Below, piece by piece: positions 29,231 through 37,928 of a stretch of DNA of 64,000 bases; within the stretch, counting starts at the first letter, position 1, and every line of letters starts with the position of its first letter. A program made the position numbers and the translations under genes. Under the pieces are notes generated by a model. That model was not told the DNA's origin, searched no databases, and was given only the letters and a program-made list of their open reading frames with translations. Location: the NCBI RefSeq assembly GCF_021190955.1, contig NZ_JAIOAO010000006.1:248001-312000 (forward strand), given 5' to 3'. Origin of the DNA: Parachryseolinea silvisoli (lineage in GTDB: Bacteria; Bacteroidota; Bacteroidia; Cytophagales; Cyclobacteriaceae).

Positions 29231-31114
29231 TTAGTAGGCGCGAACGAGCTTGCCTTCCATGTAGTTTACGTACGAGCGGTTTACCACCTTCATACCGCCG
29301 GGGGTAGGATAATCGCCTGTGAAATACCAATCGCCGCTATGAAGAGGAATGGCTTTGTGTAAATTATCTACCGTCTGGAAGATGATCTCCAGCTCTGCAT
29401 TCATATCGGCCGGGCGACAGATTTCCGTGACCTTTGCCGAAATCTCGTCGTGGGTAAATTGTTCGTACAGTTGTTTTACGTAGTTCTGCTGACGCTCGTG
29501 GCCACGGGCGCGGGTGCAACGCTCGTATACTTCGCCGAGCAAATAATCTTTGCCCTGATCTTTCAGCAACGCCCGCATGGCGCGGAACGCGACGAATTCA
29601 CCCATCTTGCTCATATCGATTCCGTAGCAATCGGGGAAGCGGATCTGCGGTGCGGATGATACGACCACGATCTTTTTCGGACCGAGACGATCGAGCATTT
29701 TCAAAATGCTTTTCTCCAGTGTTGTCCCGCGCACGATCGAGTCGTCGATTACCACCACGGTGTCGATGCCCTTGCGGATCACCTCGTAGGTAGTGTCGTA
29801 TACGTGCGACACCATTTCGTCGCGGTGTTCGTCGTCGGTAATGAAGGTGCGCAACTTCACGTCTTTCAGCACGAGCTTTTCTACGCGGGGACGTAACGAG
29901 AGTATATCTTCCAGTGAATCGACAGAGGGTTTACCGTCGATAATGATGTCTTTCTGTTTGTTGATGAGGTATTCTTCAATGCCTTCCATCATGCCGAAGA
30001 ATGCTGTCTCGGCGGTATTGGGAATGTAGGAGAATACAGTGTTGCGCAAGTCGGAATTGATCGCTTTCAGCACCTGTGGCACGAGCAGGCGGCCGAGCTG
30101 CTTACGTTCGCGATAGATATCCGGGTCGTTGCCGCGCGAGAAGTAGATGCGCTCGAAGCTGCACGAAGTTTTCTCGCCGGGCTGAATAATTTGATATTGG
30201 GCGTATTCACCGCTCTTGTTGACGATGAGCGCATGACCAGGTTTTATTTCTTCGATCTGGCTGTAGTCTACGTTGAAGGCTGTTTTGATGGCCGGCTTTT
30301 CAGACGCCACTACGACCACCTCGTCGTCTGCATAGTAATATGCCGGGCGTATACCGTTGGGGTCGCGTGTTACGAATGCCGAGCCGGAGCCGGTTACACC
30401 GGCCATGGTATAACCACCGTCGAAGTCTTTGCAGGCACGTCTCAGGACGCGGTGCAGGTCGAGCTCATTCTCGATGATATCCGATACCTCGCGGTTAGAG
30501 AATTTGTCTTTATATTTTTCGAAAAGCGTCTGCACTTCTTCGTCGAGGAAGTGGCCGATCTTTTCCATGACGGTAACGGTATCAACTTTCTCTTTCGGGT
30601 GTTGACCGAGTCCGACGAGCAGGTCGAAGAGCTCTTCTACGTTCGTCATGTTAAAGTTACCCGCCATGACCAGGTTACGGCTGCGCCAGTTGTTTTGACG
30701 CAGGAACGGGTGCACGTTTTCAATGCTGTTCATGCCGTGCGTACCGTAACGCAAGTGGCCCAGCCACAGCTCGCCGGTGAAGGCTACGTTTTCCTTGAGC
30801 CATTGCTCGTCGCGGAAACGTCCTTTGCCTTCTTTCTGGGCGCGCTTGTATTTTTTACTGATCTTTTTGAAGAGGTGGGCTACGGGTTGGGCTTTGATGG
30901 AACGATAACGGCTAATGTAACGGTGTCCGGGTTCGATGTCTAGTTTGATGTTGGCGATCCCTGCGCCATCCTGTCCGCGATTGTGCTGCTTCTCCATTAG
31001 GATATACATCTTGTTCATCGCGTAAGTTGGTCCGTACTTTTCAATGTAGTACGAAAGAGGCTTACGCAGGCGGATCATTGCAATGCCGCACTCGTGCAGG
31101 ATTTGGTCACTCAT
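29231..31114 (-). CDS. purF: Amidophosphoribosyltransferase, long Bacteroidota form
   Basis: PurF makes 5-phosphoribosylamine from PRPP and glutamine, the first step of purine synthesis. From MSDQILHECGIAM the protein has 627 residues, much longer than the 505 of E. coli but typical of a Bacteroidota variant. The N-terminal nucleophile hydrolase has Cys9 as the likely catalytic residue, which means removal of an eight-residue propeptide, and RGQDGAGIA nearby. The PRPP loop is VVVIDDSIVRGTTL. I prefer this start to one 24 codons upstream. A promoter lies inside the end of nuoN. Confidence 0.9.
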   Translation of the reverse strand: MSDQILHECGIAMIRLRKPLSYYIEKYGPTYAMNKMYILMEKQHNRGQDGAGIANIKLDIEPGHRYISRYRSIKAQPVAHLFKKISKKYKRAQKEGKGRFRDEQWLKENVAFTGELWLGHLRYGTHGMNSIENVHPFLRQNNWRSRNLVMAGNFNMTNVEELFDLLVGLGQHPKEKVDTVTVMEKIGHFLDEEVQTLFEKYKDKFSNREVSDIIENELDLHRVLRRACKDFDGGYTMAGVTGSGSAFVTRDPNGIRPAYYYADDEVVVVASEKPAIKTAFNVDYSQIEEIKPGHALIVNKSGEYAQYQIIQPGEKTSCSFERIYFSRGNDPDIYRERKQLGRLLVPQVLKAINSDLRNTVFSYIPNTAETAFFGMMEGIEEYLINKQKDIIIDGKPSVDSLEDILSLRPRVEKLVLKDVKLRTFITDDEHRDEMVSHVYDTTYEVIRKGIDTVVVIDDSIVRGTTLEKSILKMLDRLGPKKIVVVSSAPQIRFPDCYGIDMSKMGEFVAFRAMRALLKDQGKDYLLGEVYERCTRARGHERQQNYVKQLYEQFTHDEISAKVTEICRPADMNAELEIIFQTVDNLHKAIPLHSGDWYFTGDYPTPGGMKVVNRSYVNYMEGKLVRAY

Positions 31115-31218
31115 GTTTGGTGGTCCGTTAGTCTCGTTAGACCCGTTGTTAGCCGTTCGTTGTAACCGTTTTCGCACACCCGGCAATTCGCCTGCAGCAC
31201 ACGGACAACGAATAACCG

Positions 31219-32697
31219 TTAACGGATCACAAAGGTAATTTTATTAATCCATCCCATCAACAATCCGGGACTGAAGAAGAGGACGAGTAGCAGTAAAACC
31301 AACAACAGGCCAAAAAGATTTTCGAATGCGAGGTTATTTGTGGAAGTGGTCGATTCGCCATTTTTTATGAAGGCGAAATAGGGTATGCGCAGATAATAAA
31401 AGAGCGAAACCACCGTATTCAGCAAACCCATAACGAGGAGCCACAGCAATACAGGTTTGCCGGAAAGGGCGTAGGCTTCCCACAATGCCGAAAAAATAAA
31501 AAGTTTGCCTGTAAAACCCGCCGTAGGAGGCAATCCCGTCAGCGCCACCATCCCTACCAGCAGGAACACCATGGGCCACACCCGCTGGCGGCCGAGCCCC
31601 TGATACGATGCAATCGTTTCCAATCCTATATTTTCGAAGCTTTGCAGATATATAAAGACCAGAAAATTCATGATGACATACACCGTGGCATAGAACAGCA
31701 TAAACTGCATGCCTTGCGGCAGAAAGGCCACGACACCCACGAGTAGAAATCCGGACTGCGCAATGGAAGAATACGCCATGAGGCGCTTTGGATTTTTTTG
31801 CCACAGTGCCGAAAAATTTCCGACGGTCAGGGTGATGATCGCCACTACTGCCAGTACGCCCTGCCAGTCGAAGGCGGAGTGTCCATATGCGTTCAGCACG
31901 AGCACAAATTTTAGCAATGCGCCCACGGCTGCCAGTTTGGGCACCACGGAGAAAAACGCTACAACGGGCATCGGCGCACCTTCGTACACGTCTGGCGCCC
32001 AGGGGTGCACCGGGGCCGCCGCCAGTTTGTACAAGAATCCGGCGAGCACCATCAGGCCAGCCGCAAATACGAGGGGTGTTTGCTGCTGTTGCAAAGCGGC
32101 CGAAAATGTTTCGGAGGAAAAGTCGAGGGTGCCGGTGAACCCGTACAGCAGTGACAAGCCATACAGCATGACTGCCGATGCTACCGCACCGAACAGAAAA
32201 TATTTCAAGCTTCCTTCCGCACCCTGACGCGTAAAGGAAAATCCGGCGAGCACATACGAGCACAACGACATGATTTCCAGCGACAGGAACGTCATGAGCA
32301 GGTTTTGGCTCATGACGAGCAGGTGCGCGCCGAGTATGATGGAGAGCAGGAGCGAATAATATTCGGAAAGTCGCTCGTCGGCGCGCTTGTCACGCCAGGC
32401 CATGATGAGTGTCAGCACGCCGCCGATGTCGATCAGGGCGCGCAGGTAGGCGGAGAAGTTGTCGCTGCGGACCATGCCGCCAAACAATGTATGGGCGAAC
32501 GGCTCGGCGTGATACGGAAGAGAGACAAAGCTGAGCAGCATGACGCCAAAGACCATGAGGCTCAACCTGCCCCGACGGCGGTTGAGCAGGCCGGCCAGCA
32601 AGACGAGCAGAATGCCCAGCGACAGGATGAGTTCCGGCACAAATGCATGCAGGCTATTCCGAACCAGGGCGATCGTTTCTGACAGGCCGCTTTCCAC
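31219..32697 (-). CDS. nuoN: NADH-quinone oxidoreductase subunit N
   Basis: One of the three antiporter-like proton-pumping subunits of complex I. The 492-residue protein has about 14 membrane segments and the family motifs FLSLEIMSLCSYVLAGFSF with the conserved glutamate, SLKYFLFGAVASAVMLYGLS, and PVHPWAPDVYEGAPMPVVAF with the lysine/histidine row. It is the last gene of the nuo run, four bases after nuoM. The purF promoter lies within its 3' end. Confidence 0.95.
   Translation of the reverse strand: MESGLSETIALVRNSLHAFVPELILSLGILLVLLAGLLNRRRGRLSLMVFGVMLLSFVSLPYHAEPFAHTLFGGMVRSDNFSAYLRALIDIGGVLTLIMAWRDKRADERLSEYYSLLLSIILGAHLLVMSQNLLMTFLSLEIMSLCSYVLAGFSFTRQGAEGSLKYFLFGAVASAVMLYGLSLLYGFTGTLDFSSETFSAALQQQQTPLVFAAGLMVLAGFLYKLAAAPVHPWAPDVYEGAPMPVVAFFSVVPKLAAVGALLKFVLVLNAYGHSAFDWQGVLAVVAIITLTVGNFSALWQKNPKRLMAYSSIAQSGFLLVGVVAFLPQGMQFMLFYATVYVIMNFLVFIYLQSFENIGLETIASYQGLGRQRVWPMVFLLVGMVALTGLPPTAGFTGKLFIFSALWEAYALSGKPVLLWLLVMGLLNTVVSLFYYLRIPYFAFIKNGESTTSTNNLAFENLFGLLLVLLLLVLFFSPGLLMGWINKITFVIR
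31230..31260 (-). promoter_or_regulatory. Promoter for purF inside the end of nuoN
   Basis: Minus strand TTG (31258-31260), 20 bases, TACCTTTG (31230-31237). This overlaps the last codons of nuoN and gives purF a leader of about 110 bases. The leader is rich in repeated CGTTAG/CGTTG blocks and has the palindrome CCGTTAACGG; I do not recognise a riboswitch. Confidence 0.6.
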
Positions 32698-32701
32698 TGG
32701 C

Positions 32702-34315
32702 TTACAATTTAAAAGTTACGCTTTTGCCGACGGTGAGCACGTGCTCACAAAATTGCTGCGCGAACGGATCGATAATGCTCAGCACAGGCTGCGGCCATAT
32801 ACCAAACGCCAGCGCTGCCAGCGCCAGGGGCGCGAGCTGTATATATTCCCGCAGGGTGAGGTCTGTGATCTGTTCGGGCTGTATACCCCCTTTCAGATCA
32901 AACGGACCGAAGAACATGCGTTGCAGCGTCCACAGGTAGTAGGCCGCGCCAAACACCAGGCCAGACGTGGCAATGATGGCCAGGCTTTCGTGTAACAGCC
33001 CGTTGGTGCTGGCCGATTTAAAGGCACCGAGGAATATCAATATTTCCGCAATGAAGCCCGAGAAGCCCGGCAAGCCCATCGAGGCAAAGAATGACACTAA
33101 CACCATGGCGGTATACGCAGGCATACGCGACGACAATCCGGAGTAGTGTGAAATGGTGCGGTCGTGTGTACGATCGTATACCACGCCTGCTACCAGGAAG
33201 AGCATGGCGGAGATGATGCCGTGGCTGAACATCTGGTACATCGCGCCGCTTACGCCCTCGGGTGTCACGGCCGCCAGGCCCAACAAAACAAATCCCATGT
33301 GTGCCACCGAGGAGTAAGCGATGAGTCGCTTGAGGTCTTTGCTCGCCATGGCGTTGAGGCTGCCATAGACAATGGAGATCACGCCCATGATGCCTATGAA
33401 GCTGCTGAAGTATAATGCTGCATCGGGGAAGATGGGCAGCGCGATGCGCGCGAGGCCGTAGCCACCGATCTTCAACAGCAACGCGGCCAGCAGTACTGAC
33501 ATCGGCGTCGGCGCTTCTACGTGCGCATCGGGCAGCCAGGTGTGCAGCGGTACCATGGGCAATTTGATGGCAAACCCAAAGAAGAGTAGCAGGAAGGCCC
33601 ACTGGCGCGCATCGAGCCGCCCGAGCCTCCACACGTTGTGGGGATCGAATATAGCGTGCGATACAATGTTGGACGGATCGGCCATGTGCAGCAGGTTGAA
33701 GGTGTGCACCAGCCCACCGGGCGAAGACGGATCGTGTACGCTGATGTATAGGCCGATCATCACGATCAGGATGAGAACGGACCCGAGCAGCGTGTATAAG
33801 AAAAATTTAATGGACGCATATTCTCTTCTCGGCCCGCCCCAGATGGCGATGAGAAAGAACATGGGCAAGAGCATAAACTCGAAGAAGAGATAGAACAACA
33901 GGAAGTCGAGTGCGACGAAGCTGCCGATGATGGCGGCGTTGAGTACAAGTAATAAAATGTAATAGCCTTTTGCCTGGCGGGTGGTTTGCCACGAGGAGAT
34001 GGTGGCGATGAGCAGTATAAAAACCGAGAGGGCTACCAGGGGCAGGCTGAGTCCGTCTACGCCTACAAAGTATTCGGCTCGAAATACACCCCACGCGCCC
34101 AGGCTGATGACGATCCAGGGTTGTTGCTCGACCTGTTGCAGGCCGCCGGCGGGGTTGTAGGCGACCAACAATTGTAGCAGGACAAACACTTGCAGCACAC
34201 TGACCAGCAGCGCCAGCCACCGGAATGACTTCACGGCTCCGGCGGGGATAAACACCGCGGCCAGCGCGGCTACGAGCGGTGTGAAGATCAGGAATGAGAG
34301 AAGGTATGGCTGCAT
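32702..34315 (-). CDS. nuoM: NADH-quinone oxidoreductase subunit M
   Basis: Second antiporter-like subunit, 537 residues with about 14 membrane segments. Typical motifs are FFEFMLLPMFFLIAIWGG, KLPMVPLHTWLPDAHVEAPT and SVLLAALLLKIGGYGLAR, which carry the glutamate, histidine and lysine of the central proton path. GMPGFSGF-like MGLPGFSGFIAEILIFLGAF follows near the end. It lies one base after nuoL and four before nuoN. Confidence 0.96.
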   Translation of the reverse strand: MQPYLLSFLIFTPLVAALAAVFIPAGAVKSFRWLALLVSVLQVFVLLQLLVAYNPAGGLQQVEQQPWIVISLGAWGVFRAEYFVGVDGLSLPLVALSVFILLIATISSWQTTRQAKGYYILLLVLNAAIIGSFVALDFLLFYLFFEFMLLPMFFLIAIWGGPRREYASIKFFLYTLLGSVLILIVMIGLYISVHDPSSPGGLVHTFNLLHMADPSNIVSHAIFDPHNVWRLGRLDARQWAFLLLFFGFAIKLPMVPLHTWLPDAHVEAPTPMSVLLAALLLKIGGYGLARIALPIFPDAALYFSSFIGIMGVISIVYGSLNAMASKDLKRLIAYSSVAHMGFVLLGLAAVTPEGVSGAMYQMFSHGIISAMLFLVAGVVYDRTHDRTISHYSGLSSRMPAYTAMVLVSFFASMGLPGFSGFIAEILIFLGAFKSASTNGLLHESLAIIATSGLVFGAAYYLWTLQRMFFGPFDLKGGIQPEQITDLTLREYIQLAPLALAALAFGIWPQPVLSIIDPFAQQFCEHVLTVGKSVTFKL

Positions 34316-34316
34316 T

Positions 34317-36287
34317 CTATAATAGTGTCCAAATTAGAAAAATAATGATTGCCAGAACGGACCAGAAGATATAAAGCTGGATTTTGCCTCCCTGGAATGA
34401 GCGTGTAAAACTGCCGATTGTACGAACCAGCCAGGCCATACCATTTACGCTGCCGTCGATGATGACGCGGTCGAACCAGCCGGTAAGATATGCCAGCGTT
34501 ACGTGTCCGTAGGCCGTAAAATGCAGGAAGCCGTCAATCCAGCGGCGGTCTATTTTTTCCGTGAAGAACGCCAGGGCCAGGACCGGTCTGGTCGCCAGCC
34601 ATAGATAAACTTTGTCGACGTAAAAAGCCTGCTGCAGCACGGCAGCCTGCGCTGTATAGCGACGGTTGTACAGAAAGTATCCTACCGCGCAGGCGATGAG
34701 CGCCCACGCCGCAGAGACAAAGACCAGGATGCTGGAGTGAAAGTTCTCGTCTGCCTTCCAGGGGGCGTATAGCCACCCGTAGTAGTTGAGGGGATTCCAG
34801 GATACGAGGAACCAGCATGAGCCCAGCGCAAGCAGTGCAATGGGCGCCCGCATATACCACGACGGCTCGTGCACGGTCAGGCCAGCGGTCTTTTGTTCAC
34901 TGCCGAAGAAGATGCTTGCCATGAGGCGGAAGGTATATAATGCGGTAAGGAACGATACAAGGAATGCGCCGCCGAATACGATATGGCGCCAGGAGAATAC
35001 ATCCCCCTTCCAGTATAGCAGTGAGGTAAGTATAGCGTCTTTTGACAGAAAGCCCGAGAAAAACGGCAGCCCCGCGAGGGCCGCTCCACTGATGATAAAA
35101 GCGACGAACGTGAAAGGCAACTTGTGTCGCAGGCCACCGAGGTTGCGAATATCCTGTACGTCGAAGTGCTCGTGCGTGCCATGCTGCGCTTCGTGCAGGG
35201 CGTGAATGACGGCGCCGGCACAGAGGAACAAGCAAGCTTTAAAGAATCCATGCGTAAAGAGATGCAGAAAGGCAGCCTGTGGCGCTCCTGCTCCGACTGC
35301 CATCACCATAAAGCCTAGCTGCGAAACGGTAGAATACGCCAGAATCTTTTTCAGATCAGTTTGCGCCAGTGCAGCAAGCGCAGCTGCCAGGGCTGTGGTG
35401 ACGCCGACTACAGCGATCACGTCAAGCGATACGGGCGTAAAGAGTTCGTGCATTTGCACCAGCAGAAAAACACCCGCAGCCACCATCGTGGCGGCGTGAA
35501 TCAACGCCGATGCGGGCGTAGGGCCTTCCATGGCATCGGGCAGCCAGGTGAACAACGGGAACTGGGCAGACTTGCCAATCACGCCACAGAAGATACACAA
35601 TGCTCCTGCCGTTTTCCAGTGGGAGAAGAGATCGTCGTAGCTGTATCCAACCTGCCCGTAGTCGAGCGATCCCACGGCAGCCCAGTAGATCATGAGACCA
35701 ATTATAAAACCGGCATCGCCGATGCGGTTCATGACAAATGCCTTTTTTGCAGCTGCGGCTGCGGCAGGCCGGTCGCGCCAGTGACCGATGAGCATATAGG
35801 AAGAAAACCCGACCAGTTCCCAGAAGACAAACATGACAAGCAGGTTATGTGTCAGCACAATGCCCAACATGGAAAATGTAAAGAACCCCAGCGCGGCGTA
35901 GTAGCGCTTCAGGGCTGCATCGCCTGCCATATACGCCACCGAGTACACATGCACCAGGAACGAGACCAGCATGACCAGCACAAGCATGCGCACGGATCGT
36001 TCGTTCAGAAAAATGCTGATGTCAAATGCCTTCCCGCCGAGTTGAAACCATGTAAAAGATATAAGGCCATAACGCTCGCCCCCGATGGAACCGAACAGCG
36101 CACCGGCTGCCAACAGGCCCAGGAGCAGGAGCACCGACGCCGTGGCCATGACCCACCCCGGCTTCCGCGCCGGCAACACCAGACATATTATTGCCGAGAG
36201 TAACGGCATTCCCACCACCAGCAACAGGCTGATTCGATAAATTCCGGTGAAATCGACGGGGGGTGTCTGGGTTAATAAAAATAACAT
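34317..36287 (-). CDS. nuoL: NADH-quinone oxidoreductase subunit L
   Basis: Largest antiporter-like subunit, 656 residues, including the long C-terminal amphipathic helix that runs along the membrane arm and ends in a final membrane anchor. Motifs are FVFWELVGFSSYMLIGHW, FPLFTWLPDAMEGPTPASAL and HAATMVAAGVFLLVQMHELF. The C-terminal extension (about 540-656) has the last segment IYFWSVLAIIIFLIWTLL-like end. It follows nuoK by five bases. Confidence 0.96.
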   Translation of the reverse strand: MLFLLTQTPPVDFTGIYRISLLLVVGMPLLSAIICLVLPARKPGWVMATASVLLLLGLLAAGALFGSIGGERYGLISFTWFQLGGKAFDISIFLNERSVRMLVLVMLVSFLVHVYSVAYMAGDAALKRYYAALGFFTFSMLGIVLTHNLLVMFVFWELVGFSSYMLIGHWRDRPAAAAAAKKAFVMNRIGDAGFIIGLMIYWAAVGSLDYGQVGYSYDDLFSHWKTAGALCIFCGVIGKSAQFPLFTWLPDAMEGPTPASALIHAATMVAAGVFLLVQMHELFTPVSLDVIAVVGVTTALAAALAALAQTDLKKILAYSTVSQLGFMVMAVGAGAPQAAFLHLFTHGFFKACLFLCAGAVIHALHEAQHGTHEHFDVQDIRNLGGLRHKLPFTFVAFIISGAALAGLPFFSGFLSKDAILTSLLYWKGDVFSWRHIVFGGAFLVSFLTALYTFRLMASIFFGSEQKTAGLTVHEPSWYMRAPIALLALGSCWFLVSWNPLNYYGWLYAPWKADENFHSSILVFVSAAWALIACAVGYFLYNRRYTAQAAVLQQAFYVDKVYLWLATRPVLALAFFTEKIDRRWIDGFLHFTAYGHVTLAYLTGWFDRVIIDGSVNGMAWLVRTIGSFTRSFQGGKIQLYIFWSVLAIIIFLIWTLL

Positions 36288-36292
36288 CGGTG

Positions 36293-36607
36293 TCAGGGTT
36301 TATCGGCGAGTTCAGCCACCGCATCCGGCACGGATGTCTGGTAAAAATGATAGGTACGCAAGATAATGGCCAGCCCCACAGCGGTTTCGCATACTGCTAC
36401 GATAATCACAAACAACGCAAACATCTGGCCGTCGCGGTGGTTGGGGTATAATTGGTTAAACGCAACAAGATTGAGATTCGCAGCATTCAGCATGAGCTCG
36501 ATGCCAATCAGCATCATGATAGCGTGACGTTTGATCACCACGAGCAGCAGCCCTACCGAAAAGAGAATGGCGCTTAGTATCAGGAAGTGTTGTAACGGGA
36601 ACATCAT
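36293..36607 (-). CDS. nuoK: NADH-quinone oxidoreductase subunit K
   Basis: A 104-residue subunit with three membrane segments (about 5-22, 30-50, 62-85). The two conserved glutamates of the proton path are in IGIELMLNAANLNLVAF and VCETAVGLAIIL. It overlaps the end of nuoJ by four bases, which implies translational coupling. Confidence 0.95.
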   Translation of the reverse strand: MMFPLQHFLILSAILFSVGLLLVVIKRHAIMMLIGIELMLNAANLNLVAFNQLYPNHRDGQMFALFVIIVAVCETAVGLAIILRTYHFYQTSVPDAVAELADKP

Positions 36608-37122
36608 GAAGCTCGATTATTTTTTGTACGGGCAGCAATCACCGCTGCGCCCACCAATGCCATCAACAATAACATACCGGCAAGCTCAAAGGGCAACACG
36701 AAGTCGCGCATCATGACAAAGCCCGTTTCTTGTACCGCGTTTTGCGTTGCCATGGTTGTCGCCGCCGTGGCGGGTGTAAAGTCATGCCCTGCCAATCCAT
36801 ACAGCAGCACGGCCAACAACGACGCCGCTGCCAGGATTCCACCGAACAGATTGCCATGTTGTACTACCAGCGGCTTTTCGCCAATCTTCGCGGTCAGCAT
36901 GACACCAAAGAGAATCACCACAACGATACCACCGGCATATACCAGGATCTGTGTGACGGCGACAAACTCGGCGAAGGCCAGTATATAAATTGCGGCCAGT
37001 GACAACAGGCAGACGATAAGCAATAGGGCGCCGTAAAAGACCTGACGGATAAAGATCAGCGAGGCAGCCGACAGGGCTGCGGCTCCTTCAAAGAAGTAGA
37101 ACATGATTGTCGCCGGTTCCAT
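36604..37122 (-). CDS. nuoJ: NADH-quinone oxidoreductase subunit J
   Basis: A 172-residue subunit with five membrane segments; YILAFAEFVAVTQILVYAGG and IVVVILFGVMLTAKIG mark the third segment with its pi-bulge region. Its start codon overlaps the nuoI stop by one base and its end overlaps nuoK. The C-terminal part is short and basic. Confidence 0.94.
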   Translation of the reverse strand: MEPATIMFYFFEGAAALSAASLIFIRQVFYGALLLIVCLLSLAAIYILAFAEFVAVTQILVYAGGIVVVILFGVMLTAKIGEKPLVVQHGNLFGGILAAASLLAVLLYGLAGHDFTPATAATTMATQNAVQETGFVMMRDFVLPFELAGMLLLMALVGAAVIAARTKNNRAS

Positions 37123-37817
37123 CAGCTTGCAGACGGAGGCCCCGCCGGTTTAATCTTCGGTTTGAAAACAGGCTTCGCGCCGGCAGCAGGCGGTGTCGCC
37201 ACGGCCGATGTATCCGGCATTGCAGGGGTAATAGGGGGTGTCTTGGGTTGTGTTACCTTATTTTGCTGGTATACTTCGTAGACTTGCTTTTTCTCGGTAA
37301 TCTCTGCATCGGTCATTTCGCCAAAGACAAAGTTGTGGTCGCGTATATCCAACACGCTAAAGTCGTAGACTTTGGTCATGGTCAGGCATTCTGTCGGGCA
37401 CACGGTGGTGCAGAGTCCGCAGAAGCAGCACTTGCCCATGTCGATGTCGAACTTGGCGGCGTAAATGCGTTTGGGGGTACCATCGGAGGTCTTGCCGATC
37501 TCTTCGATGGCTTTGATCGGCTCGATGGTGATGCAATCGACGGGGCACACCTTGGCACACTTGTCGCAGACAATGCAGTCGTCGATCTCGTTGTGCAGGC
37601 GATAGCGACCATTGTCCGGCACGGGCTGCATGGCGTGTGGGTACGCAATGGTGTTGATGCCCTCGGTGTCGTTGAAGTAGTTTTTGTCGCTGATGATTAC
37701 CGGCCGGCGGCTATGGCGCGCTTTCAGCAAATGGTTGAACGTAATCTTGAGTCCGGTCCACAGAGAACGTACCGTACTGCCAATCGCACCGAAATATGTA
37801 AGCGGGGTTCCTTCCAT
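37122..37817 (-). CDS. nuoI: NADH-quinone oxidoreductase subunit I
   Basis: The ferredoxin-like subunit that passes electrons from the peripheral arm to cluster N2. The 231-residue protein has two 4Fe-4S motifs, CIVCDKCAKVCPVDCI and CCFCGLCTTVCPTECL. The last 45 residues are a Pro/Thr/Ala/Lys tail that is not part of the cluster domain. It is the first gene of the nuoI-N group and lies 111 bases after the inserted histidine kinase. A -7 element just upstream suggests separate transcription. Confidence 0.96.
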   Translation of the reverse strand: MEGTPLTYFGAIGSTVRSLWTGLKITFNHLLKARHSRRPVIISDKNYFNDTEGINTIAYPHAMQPVPDNGRYRLHNEIDDCIVCDKCAKVCPVDCITIEPIKAIEEIGKTSDGTPKRIYAAKFDIDMGKCCFCGLCTTVCPTECLTMTKVYDFSVLDIRDHNFVFGEMTDAEITEKKQVYEVYQQNKVTQPKTPPITPAMPDTSAVATPPAAGAKPVFKPKIKPAGPPSAS

Positions 37818-37827
37818 TTCTGTGGAA

Positions 37828-37835
37828 CAAAAATA
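37828..37835 (-). promoter_or_regulatory. Possible -7 element for nuoI-N
   Basis: Minus strand TATTTTTG matches TAnnTTTG and ends 11 bases before the nuoI start codon, so the transcript would have a very short leader. No clear -33 element is seen. Confidence 0.45.
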
Positions 37836-37878
37836 GAAGGTTAAAAGATGTTAAAAAGGAATTTAAAAGATGAATTTA

Positions 37879-37906
37879 GGGGTACTACCCGTTACCGGGT
37901 AGCCCC
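37879..37906. other. Hairpin between the inserted kinase and nuoI
   Basis: CTACCCG (37885-37891) and CGGGTAG (37896-37902) with a TTAC loop, extended by GGGG (37879-37882) and CCCC (37903-37906) across a two-base bulge. No T run follows on the minus strand, so it is a weak terminator at best, or a transcript-stabilising or attenuating structure. Confidence 0.55.
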
Positions 37907-37928
37907 TTTGCTATCGGAATAGCGTTCG

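Noticed and set aside
31334-32263. Open frame of 309 codons on the same strand inside nuoN
   Set aside because: It is the other reading frame of a complete nuoN and has no membrane or domain character.
37879-37906. Strong terminator between the kinase and nuoI
   Set aside because: The hairpin is good, but no T run follows on the minus strand, so I list it only as a hairpin.
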